The notes: generated from the sequence alone by a model not told the origin. Positions 27,434 to 37,042 are shown, counted from the first letter of the stretch. The stretch: 54,825 bases of DNA from Sedimentisphaerales bacterium (GCA_016933295.1 JAFGBG010000098.1:1-54825); one strand, 5' to 3'. Program-made: numbers and translations.

Positions 27434-29557
27434 ATGAGTACTATACAACTGAAAATTCGCCTCAACTTGTTCACAGTCATCTTAACGGCCGGAATGTGGA
27501 TTCTACATGCCGTTGCGCCGGTATCCGCTGCCACGATTACGCCCGTTAATGCCGTCATCGACGCCGGCAAGACTTATGCTCCCATCAATCCCAACATATA
27601 CGGTATGTTCATCGAACACGCCGGCGGCCTCGTGTACAACGGTATGTGGGCTGAAATGATAGGCGACCGCAAGTTCTATAATCCCATCACAACACAGAAC
27701 TCAGCCCCTGCCGGCCGCAGCAGCCGCGGTCGCTTTAGTGGAGCGCCTCGCCGCTGGATTCCCGTCGGTCCGGCAGAATCCATCACCATGAATACTCGAC
27801 ACATCTACGTCGGCGACCACTCCCCAGCAATCGCGCTCAATTCAAATGAGCCTCGCGGCATCCGCCAAACGGGTCTTACCCTCATGCGCAACAAATCCTA
27901 TACCGGACGCATTGTCCTCGCCAGCGATCCTGCCGCTAAGGTATCTGTCAGCCTTGTGTGGGGAACGGGCACCACTGACCGTCATACATTGACTATCGAC
28001 AAGCTAACCCGTGCCTATGCCAGGTTCCCACTCACCTTCAGGTGTCCTGTCGATTACCCTGACGGCCAGATCGAAATCACCTCCACCGGATCCGGCACCT
28101 TATATATCGGCGCCGTCTCGCTGATGCCTTCCGACAATATCCAGGGCTGGCGCCCCGAAGTCATCGCCGTCCTCAAATCCCTGCGCTCGGGTGTCTATCG
28201 CTGGCCCGGCGGCAACTTCGTCTCCGCTCACGACTGGCGCGACGCAATCGGTGATCCCGATCAGCGCCCGCCCACCTGGGATCCTGTCTGGAATACTCTG
28301 CAGTCCAATGACGTTGGTACCGACGAATTCATGGCCCTGTGCCGGCTCGTTAATGTCGAACCCTATATCACCGTCAATTCCGGCTTCGGCGAAGCCCGTT
28401 CAGCCGCCGAATATCTCGAGTACACCAATGGCCTCGCCACCACCCGTATGGGTGCGATGCGTGCCGCTAACGGCCACCCCGAGCCTTATCGCGTCAGGTT
28501 CTGGAACATCGGCAATGAAATGTGGGGCGACTGGCAATATGGTTATATGCCCCTTGCACAATACCAGGTCAAGCACAACCTCTTTGCCAAGGCCATGCGC
28601 AAGGTCGATCCCAACATTATCCTCATCGCCAGCGGCGCCATGCCCGATACAATGACCGGTTCCAAAATGTCCTTGAAATTAGGCGACAAGCTTATTCCCG
28701 ATTACCTCGGGCCGGCCGATTGGACGGGCGCACTGTTTCTCAATTGCCTTGACAACATGGACATGATTAGCGAGCATTATTACAACTATAATTCCCACTT
28801 CGATCTCGCGCAGGCAAAGCAAGTGCCTAATGACCCGAATGAACCTCTCGTGGATTGGATGCGACGTCCTGCAAATCACATCCGCATTAAGTACGAAGCT
28901 TATCAGGAATATCTGAAACGAATTCCCGCGTTGAAGAACAAACCTGTCCCCATTGCCTTGGATGAATATGCCTACGCCGGCGGGGGTCGCGGCGGCGGCA
29001 ATTATAAGGTCGTTCCGGCCTACGCCTGGAATTTCCACGAGATGTTCCGCCACTCCGATCTCTTCCAGCTTGGTGCATTGACCTTTATCACGGGAACATA
29101 CAGTACCGCAGACGGCCGGGCCGTTCTCAATCCCGTCGGCATGCTATTTAAGTTCTATCGTGACTACTATGGCACAATCCCAGTGGATGTTTCCGGCAAC
29201 TGTCCACAGCCCAAACCCACAGAGCCTCCCGGTGGCGAACAGCCCGTTGTCCACGCCGGCAGCGATACTTTTCCGTTGGATGTTGCCGCCGCCTGGACGG
29301 CCGACCGAAAGACCCTTACCATCGCTGTTATTAATCCTACCGAATCCCCACAGACTCTGAGCCTCCAAATCCGCGGGGTTGAGCTCTCCGACAAAGGTAC
29401 TCTTCGCCGCATGGCACCGCAGAGCCTAACTGCTACCGTGGTTGCCGGACAGGAACCGGGCGTCAAGATCGAAGAACAATCGCTGGATGCCATCCCTGCG
29501 AATCCAACTTTCGCCCCATTCAGCGTCAATATTTATGAGTTCCCGGTTAAATTATGA
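27434..29557 (+). CDS. secreted GH51 alpha-L-arabinofuranosidase
   Basis: This 707-aa protein has a signal peptide ending APVSAATITP. The GH51 start ISPN-like motif is INPNIYGMFIEHAGG, followed by a CBM-like sandwich and the barrel. The acid/base is Glu362 (FWNIGNEMWGDW) and the nucleophile Glu511 (IALDEYAYAG). The C-terminal beta domain ends IYEFPVKL. It removes arabinofuranosyl branches from arabinoxylan or arabinan. A Gly/Arg/Ser stretch (PAGRSSRGRFSGAPRRW, about residues 92-108) lies in the loop before WIPVG. A second Gly-rich loop (GGGRGGGNYK) follows the nucleophile directly, close to the active site. Its stop overlaps an upstream ATG of the GH62 ORF by ATGA, so cotranscription is likely. 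Confidence 0.92.
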   Translation: MSTIQLKIRLNLFTVILTAGMWILHAVAPVSAATITPVNAVIDAGKTYAPINPNIYGMFIEHAGGLVYNGMWAEMIGDRKFYNPITTQNSAPAGRSSRGRFSGAPRRWIPVGPAESITMNTRHIYVGDHSPAIALNSNEPRGIRQTGLTLMRNKSYTGRIVLASDPAAKVSVSLVWGTGTTDRHTLTIDKLTRAYARFPLTFRCPVDYPDGQIEITSTGSGTLYIGAVSLMPSDNIQGWRPEVIAVLKSLRSGVYRWPGGNFVSAHDWRDAIGDPDQRPPTWDPVWNTLQSNDVGTDEFMALCRLVNVEPYITVNSGFGEARSAAEYLEYTNGLATTRMGAMRAANGHPEPYRVRFWNIGNEMWGDWQYGYMPLAQYQVKHNLFAKAMRKVDPNIILIASGAMPDTMTGSKMSLKLGDKLIPDYLGPADWTGALFLNCLDNMDMISEHYYNYNSHFDLAQAKQVPNDPNEPLVDWMRRPANHIRIKYEAYQEYLKRIPALKNKPVPIALDEYAYAGGGRGGGNYKVVPAYAWNFHEMFRHSDLFQLGALTFITGTYSTADGRAVLNPVGMLFKFYRDYYGTIPVDVSGNCPQPKPTEPPGGEQPVVHAGSDTFPLDVAAAWTADRKTLTIAVINPTESPQTLSLQIRGVELSDKGTLRRMAPQSLTATVVAGQEPGVKIEEQSLDAIPANPTFAPFSVNIYEFPVKL

Positions 29558-29592
29558 CTGAATCAGATACACTAATAAAAAGGAATTTTGCT

Positions 29593-30687
29593 ATGAATAA
29601 TTCTATTCTCTTATGGTTTGCCGTTTCGGCTCTGCTGTCCGGCAATATTCTTATCGCTTCCGCAACTGAACCAATCGCTCAATCCCAAACTGCTGAGACG
29701 GTTTCAGTCAGCGAGAATGTCCCCGTAACGCCCTTCTCCACGCCTCTCAAGTGGAAGTCTTCCGGTATGCTGGTCAGCCCAATTTCCGACGAAATGCACA
29801 CAATTGTGTCCGTCAAAGATCCGACGATCGTCCGCTATAACGATCTTTGGCATATCTACGCAACCGCCTACTCGACATCCGCCAGAACATGGACCATGGT
29901 GTACCTGAACTTCAAAGACTTTTCTGAAGCCCCCAAGGCCAAGCTGACTTATATTGACATCAATCCGGATTTGAAGGGGTATCACTGCGCTCCGAGTTTG
30001 TTCTATTTCCGGCCGCACAACAAGTGGTACTTGGTCTTCCAGTCGCAGCAGCCACAGTATTGCACTACCGATGATATCTCCAAGCCTGAAACCTGGACGG
30101 CGCCGCAGGATTTCTTTGAAACCAAGCCGTCCGGCGCCCCGAGGCTTTGGATCGATTATCACGTGATTTGCGACGATACACATGCCTATCTGTTCTTCAC
30201 CGGCGACGATGGCCGCTTTTATCGCAGCCGGACCAGGATCGAGGACTTCCCCAAGGGCATGAGCAATCCGGAGATTGCCATCCAGGACCGGCGAAACAAT
30301 CTTTTTGAGGGGAGTATTACCTACAAGATCAAGGGTACCAATACCTATCTGACTCTGATCGAAGCCCTGAGCCCGGCACGCTACTATCGCGCCTGGATAT
30401 CTGACGATCTCAACGGGGAATGGACGCCAGTGCCGGGTGCCGACTCGTGGGAGAGACCTTTCGCAGGGATCAACAATGTCACCTTCAAAGACGGTGTAAA
30501 GCCCTGGACGAGGGATATTAGCCACGGAGAACTGATTCGCGACGGATATGATGAAAAGATGATAATCGATCTCGATAACCTACAAATGCTTTACCAGGGT
30601 CGCGACCCGAATAGTGGTGGTAACTACAGCCTTTTGCCCTATCGGCTCGCCCTGCTAACGCTGGATCCTTCCAACAAGCAGGATTAA
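29593..30687 (+). CDS. secreted GH62 alpha-L-arabinofuranosidase
   Basis: I start at ATG 29593 (MNNSILLW), which has AAAAGG 9 nt upstream and leads straight into a signal peptide; the ATG at 29554 overlaps the GH51 stop and would add 13 residues. The 364-aa protein spans the GH62 propeller: the base region VSVKDPTIVRYNDLWHIYAT, GYHCAPSLFYFRPHNKWYLVFQ, the pKa-modulating Asp in LWIDYHVICDD, and the general acid Glu in LFEGSITYKIKG. GH62 is almost exclusively active on single arabinose branches of arabinoxylan, which makes this gene the clearest pointer to the substrate of the locus. No G/R insertion is present and the length is normal for a single-domain enzyme. Confidence 0.93.
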   Translation: MNNSILLWFAVSALLSGNILIASATEPIAQSQTAETVSVSENVPVTPFSTPLKWKSSGMLVSPISDEMHTIVSVKDPTIVRYNDLWHIYATAYSTSARTWTMVYLNFKDFSEAPKAKLTYIDINPDLKGYHCAPSLFYFRPHNKWYLVFQSQQPQYCTTDDISKPETWTAPQDFFETKPSGAPRLWIDYHVICDDTHAYLFFTGDDGRFYRSRTRIEDFPKGMSNPEIAIQDRRNNLFEGSITYKIKGTNTYLTLIEALSPARYYRAWISDDLNGEWTPVPGADSWERPFAGINNVTFKDGVKPWTRDISHGELIRDGYDEKMIIDLDNLQMLYQGRDPNSGGNYSLLPYRLALLTLDPSNKQD

Positions 30688-30797
30688 TGGGATTGGGATT
30701 AATAATTGAATGAACGAGATATCGCGGCGAATTTACAGGATATGGATGAAAAGCCGCTCATCCGATAGTTTGCGTACTTTCCACAGGAGGTTACATT

Positions 30798-32501
30798 ATG
30801 TATAAGACCATTCCCATAACCACGGCGTTACTTGCGCTGGCTCAGGTTGTCATAGCAGCCGATGCCCCGGATACTTCTACATGGGTGAAATTCACCTCTT
30901 TCACTTACGCCGGTAAAACCTCCATCACGCCGGGGGCCGGAGAATATCTCAATCCCATCATCGCCGGTTTTTATCCGGATCCTTCGATCTGTCGGGTCGG
31001 CGACGACTACTACATGGTCAATTCCTCATTCAATTACTTTCCCGGCATTCCCATCTGGCATTCCAAAGATCTGGTCAATTGGACACAAATCGGCAACGTC
31101 ATCGACCGGTCTTCGCAATTCGCCGTTAGAGGCGGCCAGATGTCTTCGGGCACGTATGCACCCACCATTCGCTACCACAAAGGCACCTTCTACATGATCA
31201 ATACCCTTGTGGGCGGTATTGGAAATTACTATGTCACGGCCACGGATCCCAGAGGCCCCTGGTCGGAACCGGTCCGGGTGCCGAGCGTTGGCGGCATCGA
31301 TCCGGATATCTTCTTCGATGAGGACGGCAAGTGCTACATTCTCAGTTGTGACGATCCCGAAGGCAAAGCTCTGTATAATGGCCACCGCGCTATTAAGATC
31401 CAGGAATACGACCTCGAACAAAAGAAGTTTGTCGGCGACAAGACTGTTCTGGTCAACGGCGGTACAGACATCACGAAAAGCCCGATATGGTGTGAAGGCC
31501 CCCATCTTTACAAGATCAACGGGACGTATTACCTGATGTGTGCCCAGGGCGGCACGGGCACGGCACACACCGAAGTTATATTCAGGTCGGAATCTCTTCG
31601 AGGACCATATGTCCCCTGGGAAAAGAATCCGATACTTGCCGCCATGGATCTTCCGGTCAACCGCTCCGATCCAGTCACATGTACCGGCCACGCCGATCTC
31701 GTACAGACGCAAAGCGGCGAGTGGTTCGCCGTCTTTCTTGCCTGCCAGCCCTATGAGTCCGGCTTTTATAACACCGGCCGCCAAACGTTCATGCTTCCGG
31801 TCACATGGGAAAACGACTGGCCCGTTATTTTGCCGCCTCGCACACCGGTCCCACTGACCGTGAACAGACCCAATCTGCTTCCTGACAAGCCCCCGGCTGT
31901 GGCAACAACGGGTAACATCAGCTTTACTGACACGTTCAATTCGGACACACTGCACTATCGGTGGATCGGTATTCGCAAACCTGCTTCTCAATGGTATGTG
32001 ACATCATCAGCCGCCAAGGCCCTCTTCCTTGAGCCTCGCGACGATCTTCTTTCGGGCCAGGGCAATCCGTCCTATATTGGTGCGCGGCAGCAAAACAATG
32101 ACTTTACCTGCACCGTAACCCTGACGGCTCAGCCCAGGACAGTAAGTTGTGTCGCAGGTCTGGCGGCCTTCCAGAACGAGGGCCATTACTATGCCATCAA
32201 CGTCGAAATCGATTCCGGACGACTCACTGAGATCTCGGTCGAACAGGCCGGTGGCAGCCGTGGCTTCCGCCGCGGCGGCGAACAGTCGCAAGCGAAATTT
32301 CTGGCCGCCCAAGCGTTACCTGAGAACATAACTTCCATTTATCTCAAAATCGAAGGAGCCGGACCTCGCACCCGACTTTTCTACAAGATCGGCAGCGGCG
32401 AATTTATCCAGCTCGGCGAGGACCTCCAATCTTCCTTTTTAAGTACCGAAACTGCCGGAGGTTTCCAAGGAGTAACACTGGGCATGTTCGCACACATTTA
32501 A
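30798..32501 (+). CDS. secreted GH43 beta-xylosidase with C-terminal sandwich domain
   Basis: This 567-aa protein has AGGAGGT before its start and a signal peptide ending VVIAADAPD. The propeller opens with the classic YLNPIIAGFYPDPSICRVGDD (base Asp in YPDPS). The second Asp is in IDPDIFFDEDGKCY and the acid Glu in WCEGPHLYKINGTYY. The C-terminal concanavalin-like domain (ISFTDTFNSDTLHYRWIGIR) is that of beta-xylosidases (GH43_C2). It should release xylose from xylo-oligosaccharides. A Gly/Arg loop (GGSRGFRRGGEQSQ, about residues 484-497) lies between two strands of the C-terminal sandwich. It is followed by a 294-bp AT-rich gap without a recognised feature. Confidence 0.92.
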   Translation: MYKTIPITTALLALAQVVIAADAPDTSTWVKFTSFTYAGKTSITPGAGEYLNPIIAGFYPDPSICRVGDDYYMVNSSFNYFPGIPIWHSKDLVNWTQIGNVIDRSSQFAVRGGQMSSGTYAPTIRYHKGTFYMINTLVGGIGNYYVTATDPRGPWSEPVRVPSVGGIDPDIFFDEDGKCYILSCDDPEGKALYNGHRAIKIQEYDLEQKKFVGDKTVLVNGGTDITKSPIWCEGPHLYKINGTYYLMCAQGGTGTAHTEVIFRSESLRGPYVPWEKNPILAAMDLPVNRSDPVTCTGHADLVQTQSGEWFAVFLACQPYESGFYNTGRQTFMLPVTWENDWPVILPPRTPVPLTVNRPNLLPDKPPAVATTGNISFTDTFNSDTLHYRWIGIRKPASQWYVTSSAAKALFLEPRDDLLSGQGNPSYIGARQQNNDFTCTVTLTAQPRTVSCVAGLAAFQNEGHYYAINVEIDSGRLTEISVEQAGGSRGFRRGGEQSQAKFLAAQALPENITSIYLKIEGAGPRTRLFYKIGSGEFIQLGEDLQSSFLSTETAGGFQGVTLGMFAHI

Positions 32502-32795
32502 TAATCATTACAATAACGAAATATTCCTGAATATGAAAATCGATGTAACAACAAAATCAACCAGGTTTTGGCAGAGACTCGCTTTTGAAAGTAGAGTACA
32601 ATGAAGCATATATTTTGTACGGCCTGTTCGTTTACAGGGTATTATCGGTTGCGATCGGAGGACTTATACGACAAAGCGAAGCCGCCGCGGAGCTTGGCTT
32701 TGATGATAATTTTCAATAAAACTTTTATGGTAAAACATTTTTTTGACCACTCCGGGTGATATAAGTAAGGTCATTGATGATATATGGAGACAATT

Positions 32796-34145
32796 ATGTT
32801 ACTAAAGAGTGTAAATTACAAATCCGAGAAGATTCAATTTAGCCGTTACTCCTTTATTCTCATTATATTATACCTCATTGGCCCTAATCGTGGATTTGCA
32901 CAAAATCCTCTGATTCTTGATCAATTCACAGCCGATCCAACTGCAAGAGTATTCGATGGAAGAGTTTATGTTTATCCTTCCCATGATATTCTTGCGAGTC
33001 CAGGTAAGGGGCGTCCAGGGTGGTTTTGTATGGAAGATTACCATGTTTTCTCTTCCGAAAATCTGACGGATTGGACCGATCATGGTGTCATTTTAACCCA
33101 GACCGAGGTTCCATGGCTTGAGCGCAAAACATACAGTATGTGGGCGCCCGACTGCGTCTATAAGGATGGACAGTACTATTTCTATTTTCCCACTGGTGGC
33201 AGAATAGGTGCCGCAATAGCAGATAAACCATACGGCCCTTTCAAACCGGAACAGCAGCCCATAGCGGGTGTTCGCGGAATAGATCCCGGGGTGCTCATTG
33301 ACAAGGATGGAAGTGCCTATTTATTCTGGGGAGGAATATCAGTTGCCAAATTGAAAGACAATATGGTTGAACTGGATTCGCAGCCGCAGCGGATTGCAAA
33401 TCTCCCCAGGCCAGGGCTCATTGAAGGCCCATTTCCTTTTAAGCGAAATGGTATTTATTACTTAACTTATCCGCATGAAGTAAATGGGGCCGAGAGACTT
33501 GAATACTCAATTGCCAGCAGTCCGACGGGGCCTTATGAGTGGAAGGGAGTGATCATGGACCAATCCGTCAGCGGTTGCTGGACAAATCATCATTCAATTG
33601 TTGAATTCAAAGGGCAGTGGTATTTGTTTTATCATGACAGGGATTTATCCCCGGACTTTGATAAAAACCGATCCATAAGGGCGGATTATCTATACTTCAA
33701 TGACGACGGCACCATACAAAAGGTCATTCCAACCTTGCGAGGAGTGGGTATAACAAATGCCGCCGGTGAAATACAGATTGACAGGTACAGCGCCGTTAGC
33801 CCGGAAGGAGTAACCGTTGCATTCGTTGACCCGAATCAGAAACAAAAAGGATGGAAAGCTATTCTGACGGCCCAAAATGCCTGGATTAGATATAACAAGG
33901 TAGATTTTGGTCGAGAGAAGCTGAAATCAGTTTCAATTAAAACTTCATCCTCAACAGGAGGCGTTATTGACATCAGAATCGATGCAGTTGATGGACCGTT
34001 GCTCGCTAAAGTTAACATTGCGGACAATACAGACTGGAGTGTGGTCAATTCAAACCTCTCAGAAAATCCTTCCGGCGCGCATGACTTGTTTGTGATGCTT
34101 AAAGACACAAAAACCGTTGAAATCGATTGGATAAAGTTTGAATAA
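32796..34145 (+). CDS. secreted GH43 arabinofuranosidase-type enzyme with CBM6
   Basis: I use ATG 32796 (MLLKSVNYK), with GGAG 6 nt upstream; the ORF-track ATG at 32784 overlaps that site. The 449-aa protein has a signal segment (ILIILYLIGPNRGFAQ). The GH43 propeller follows, with the base Asp in LDQFTADPTARVFDGRVYVYP, MWAPDCVYKDGQYYFYFP, and the acid Glu in LIEGPFPFKRNGIYYLTYP. The C-terminal CBM6 ends DLFVMLKDTKTVEIDWIKFE. This arrangement is usual for arabinoxylan arabinofuranohydrolases and some exo-xylanases. It carries no G/R insertion. Its codons are visibly more AT-ending than those of the genes just upstream, so it may have joined the locus separately. Confidence 0.9.
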   Translation: MLLKSVNYKSEKIQFSRYSFILIILYLIGPNRGFAQNPLILDQFTADPTARVFDGRVYVYPSHDILASPGKGRPGWFCMEDYHVFSSENLTDWTDHGVILTQTEVPWLERKTYSMWAPDCVYKDGQYYFYFPTGGRIGAAIADKPYGPFKPEQQPIAGVRGIDPGVLIDKDGSAYLFWGGISVAKLKDNMVELDSQPQRIANLPRPGLIEGPFPFKRNGIYYLTYPHEVNGAERLEYSIASSPTGPYEWKGVIMDQSVSGCWTNHHSIVEFKGQWYLFYHDRDLSPDFDKNRSIRADYLYFNDDGTIQKVIPTLRGVGITNAAGEIQIDRYSAVSPEGVTVAFVDPNQKQKGWKAILTAQNAWIRYNKVDFGREKLKSVSIKTSSSTGGVIDIRIDAVDGPLLAKVNIADNTDWSVVNSNLSENPSGAHDLFVMLKDTKTVEIDWIKFE

Positions 34146-34208
34146 GTAATCTCAGGCGATTCGTCTAAAGAGAGTAAATAAAAAACCTCAGGTAAAAAGG
34201 AGTCGATT

Positions 34209-35330
34209 ATGAAAACTAACAAACTACTATATGTAATCTTTCTGTCTTTGACAGTACTATGCTTCGTTGAAAAAGCCACAGGTTCGGAGAAATCGGCGTT
34301 AAAGGACGTGTTCAAAGATTATTTTCTGATTGGCGGAGCTTTTAATCATAATCTTGTCTCTGGTGAAGATCCCAATGCGGCAGAAATTGCCATAAAACAC
34401 TTCAACACTGCAACATCTGAAAATGATATGAAGTGGTCACTCATTCATCCCCGGCCGGACCAGTATAACTGGGAGCCGGCGGACCATTTCGTGGATTTTA
34501 CCGAAAAAAATAATATGGTTCCTATCGGACACTGCCTTGTCTGGCACAGCCAGGTACCACGCTGGACTTTTCGCGACGATTCCGGAAATCAATTGACTCG
34601 TGATGCTCTTCTTGCCAGAATGAAAGATCATATTACGACAGTTGTCGGCCGTTATAAAGGACGCGTCAAGGGCTGGGATGTTGTCAACGAGGCGCTTAAC
34701 GACGATGGAACATTACGTAATAGCCGATGGTTACAGATAATCGGCGAAGGCAAGCCCGAACAGCAATATGATTATATTGCAAAAGCCTTTGAATACGCCC
34801 ATCAGGCCGATCCTGATGCAGAATTGTATTACAATGACTATAGTCTTAGCACGGATAAGGAAAAATGCGATGGTGCAGTAGAAATCGTGAAATATCTCAA
34901 ATCCAAAGGCCTCCGGATCGATGGTGTCGGAATCCAGCTACATGCCGGATTGGATTATCCTGACAAAGAATCCCTCGAGTACTGTATTAACACGTTAGCG
35001 GCTACCGGCGTAAAGGTGATGGTTACCGAACTGGATATTCGCACACAGAGACGCGGTTATCGCGGCGCCGATATCAGTCGGATCAACCGGCAAAATACGA
35101 GCGATCCCAACGCGGCCTCGGCGGAAATCCAGAAGAAGCTCGCGGATAAGTACGCGGAGATATTCTCTATCCTGCTCAAACACAAAAAGGTCATCACCCG
35201 CGTCACGTTCTGGGGTGTTTATGACAGAACATCCTGGATCAGGTGGGGCTCTCCCCTGCTTTTTGATAGGAACTACAAGCCTAAACAAGCTTTTGATGCT
35301 GTAATTAATACCGTACAGGCTGACATGTAA
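34209..35330 (+). CDS. secreted GH10 endo-beta-1,4-xylanase
   Basis: This 373-aa single-domain enzyme has AAAAGGAG before the start and a signal peptide ending VEKATGSEK. The TIM barrel shows ENDMKWSLIHPRPDQYNW, the substrate-binding GHCLVWHSQVPRW, the acid/base Glu161 (GWDVVNEALNDDG) and the nucleophile Glu274 (MVTELDIRT). The end VTFWGVYDRTSWIRW and the final aromatic subsites are also canonical. It cuts the xylan main chain, the central activity among the surrounding debranching enzymes. RTQRRGYRGADISRINRQN after the nucleophile is mildly Arg-rich, but an Arg/Gly-containing loop is normal at this point in GH10, so I do not count it as an insertion. Confidence 0.96.
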   Translation: MKTNKLLYVIFLSLTVLCFVEKATGSEKSALKDVFKDYFLIGGAFNHNLVSGEDPNAAEIAIKHFNTATSENDMKWSLIHPRPDQYNWEPADHFVDFTEKNNMVPIGHCLVWHSQVPRWTFRDDSGNQLTRDALLARMKDHITTVVGRYKGRVKGWDVVNEALNDDGTLRNSRWLQIIGEGKPEQQYDYIAKAFEYAHQADPDAELYYNDYSLSTDKEKCDGAVEIVKYLKSKGLRIDGVGIQLHAGLDYPDKESLEYCINTLAATGVKVMVTELDIRTQRRGYRGADISRINRQNTSDPNAASAEIQKKLADKYAEIFSILLKHKKVITRVTFWGVYDRTSWIRWGSPLLFDRNYKPKQAFDAVINTVQADM

Positions 35331-35407
35331 TTTACCCTATGCCGGGCATGTGACTGCTAAGAAAAAGCTGTTGGTCATTAGTTTATTGATATCGCAAGGA
35401 GAAAAAA

Positions 35408-37042
35408 ATGTCTGGTAACTGTTTAAATGGGAAATATAGGTTAAGAGGGACTTTATTGCTCTCATTAAACAATCGCCTTATCACTATTCTTAAAACTGCC
35501 CTAATCATGTTGGAGATATGCTTTTGCATGCAATCTGCTTTGGCTAAATCAGCCGCACCCATTATCGGCAAATCTCCTCGTTACTGCAATCCTCTTTCTA
35601 TTGAAACTTCCTCCAGAGACGGCTCACCGCGAGGCGTCAGCCTTGGTGATGTGACAATCGTGCGGGAAAATAACCAATATTACATGTTCTGTACAGGCGG
35701 CGGTGCCTGGGTTTCGGAAGATTTAGTCAACTGGAAATACAATCCTGTTCAGGGCCGTGTGCCGGTTGCTCCCGGAGTATTTAAATACAACGGTTATTTT
35801 TATATGTCGGGCAATGGTGCGCCGCTATACCGTGCGAGTGACATACTTGGTCCCTACGAAGAAGTTGGTGACTGGAAAGACCATAACCGCCAGGCATGGG
35901 AAGGCACGGCAAATAACGGCCAAACATGGGAAGGAGCTTTCGATGTGCACTTTTTTATCGATAATGACAAGCCATATCTGTATTATCCCGGCCGAGGAGC
36001 CGAAGGAATATACGTTGTCCCGCTCGATCCTGAAAATCTCACTCAATTCGCGGCTGCTCCTAAACGTCTGTTTGGTTTCGATAAGTCACATCAATGGGAA
36101 CGCTACGGCGAGATGAACGAGTATTCCGAAGTTACCTGGATTGAAGGTCCGTGGATGATTAAACATGATAACAGATATTACCTCGAATATTCCGCGTCCG
36201 GCACTCAATGGCTAAGCTATGCAACCGGCGTTTATACATCCACAAATCCTCTCGGGCCGTTTACATACGCACCGGAAAATCCGATTCTGCGTAAAACCAC
36301 CGGCGTTGTCACCGGGGCTGGTCACGGCTGTGCAGTCAAAGGTCCGGACGGCAATTTCTGGCAGTTTTATACCATCGTACTGGCAAATCCGCCCGGCGGC
36401 AGACGTATCGGAATGGATCCAATCGGTTTTGATGAAAATGGTAACCTTTTCGTTAAAGGTCCCACTGAAACGCCGCAATGGGCTCCCGGTGTTGTCGATG
36501 ATCCTACCCGTCAAAATGATTCCGGTTCGATTCCCTTGACTATTAATAAACTGCGAGCAATGAATTCTCGAAGCACTTTCTCAAGCCAACGCACTGGCCA
36601 TGAAGCTGCTTATGCTGTCGATAACTCTAACGGGACATGGTGGGAACCAGCTGAAGATGACAAGCAGCCGGTCTTAACTCTGGATTTAGGGCCGGCAACT
36701 GAATTTGATCATGTCCAACAATTTATGATTGACTCCTGCCGTATTGAATTCACAACAGGTGGCGGTTTTGGTTTCCGTTCTGGAAGACAAAGCGGAAACA
36801 CCCAACCGACTAATACGACAATTACCCATCGATACAAAATCGAAGCTTCCGTCGATGGTACTACCTACACTACTGTTCTTGATAAAACCGACAATAACAT
36901 AACAAAGTATATAGAGTTCGAAGAGATTCCTCCTACGTCATGCAGATTCGTTCGTCTGATTATTACCGACTGGCCAAAGATTAGTAATTCGCACCTGGGT
37001 ATAATGGAATTTACTGTTTTCGGCAAACCAATTGAACCGTAA
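35408..37042 (+). CDS. secreted GH43-like enzyme with F5/8-type C (discoidin) domain
   Basis: This 544-aa protein has AAGGAG before the start and a long signal region (hydrophobic at about 27-45). The propeller includes the base Asp candidate in GVSLGDVTIVRENNQYYMFC, the acidic strand EGAFDVHFFIDNDKPYLYY, and the acid Glu in VTWIEGPWMIKHDNRYYLEY. The C-terminal F5/8 domain (ALRAMNSRSTF-like start, DNSNGTWWEPAEDDKQPVL ... RFVRLIITDWPKIS) is a likely carbohydrate-binding module. A Gly/Arg loop (TGGGFGFRSGRQSGNTQP, about residues 450-467) sits inside this discoidin domain, and its GRQSG repeats that of the CE15-like insert. The exact specificity is unclear (arabinofuranosidase or xylosidase). 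It is the last gene of the CAZyme cluster. Confidence 0.86.
   Translation: MSGNCLNGKYRLRGTLLLSLNNRLITILKTALIMLEICFCMQSALAKSAAPIIGKSPRYCNPLSIETSSRDGSPRGVSLGDVTIVRENNQYYMFCTGGGAWVSEDLVNWKYNPVQGRVPVAPGVFKYNGYFYMSGNGAPLYRASDILGPYEEVGDWKDHNRQAWEGTANNGQTWEGAFDVHFFIDNDKPYLYYPGRGAEGIYVVPLDPENLTQFAAAPKRLFGFDKSHQWERYGEMNEYSEVTWIEGPWMIKHDNRYYLEYSASGTQWLSYATGVYTSTNPLGPFTYAPENPILRKTTGVVTGAGHGCAVKGPDGNFWQFYTIVLANPPGGRRIGMDPIGFDENGNLFVKGPTETPQWAPGVVDDPTRQNDSGSIPLTINKLRAMNSRSTFSSQRTGHEAAYAVDNSNGTWWEPAEDDKQPVLTLDLGPATEFDHVQQFMIDSCRIEFTTGGGFGFRSGRQSGNTQPTNTTITHRYKIEASVDGTTYTTVLDKTDNNITKYIEFEEIPPTSCRFVRLIITDWPKISNSHLGIMEFTVFGKPIEP

Noticed and set aside
35020-35110. Arg-rich RTQRRGYRGADIS of GH10 as another G/R insertion
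   Set aside because: A loop with Arg and Gly after the nucleophile strand is usual in GH10, so it cannot be counted as inserted by eye.
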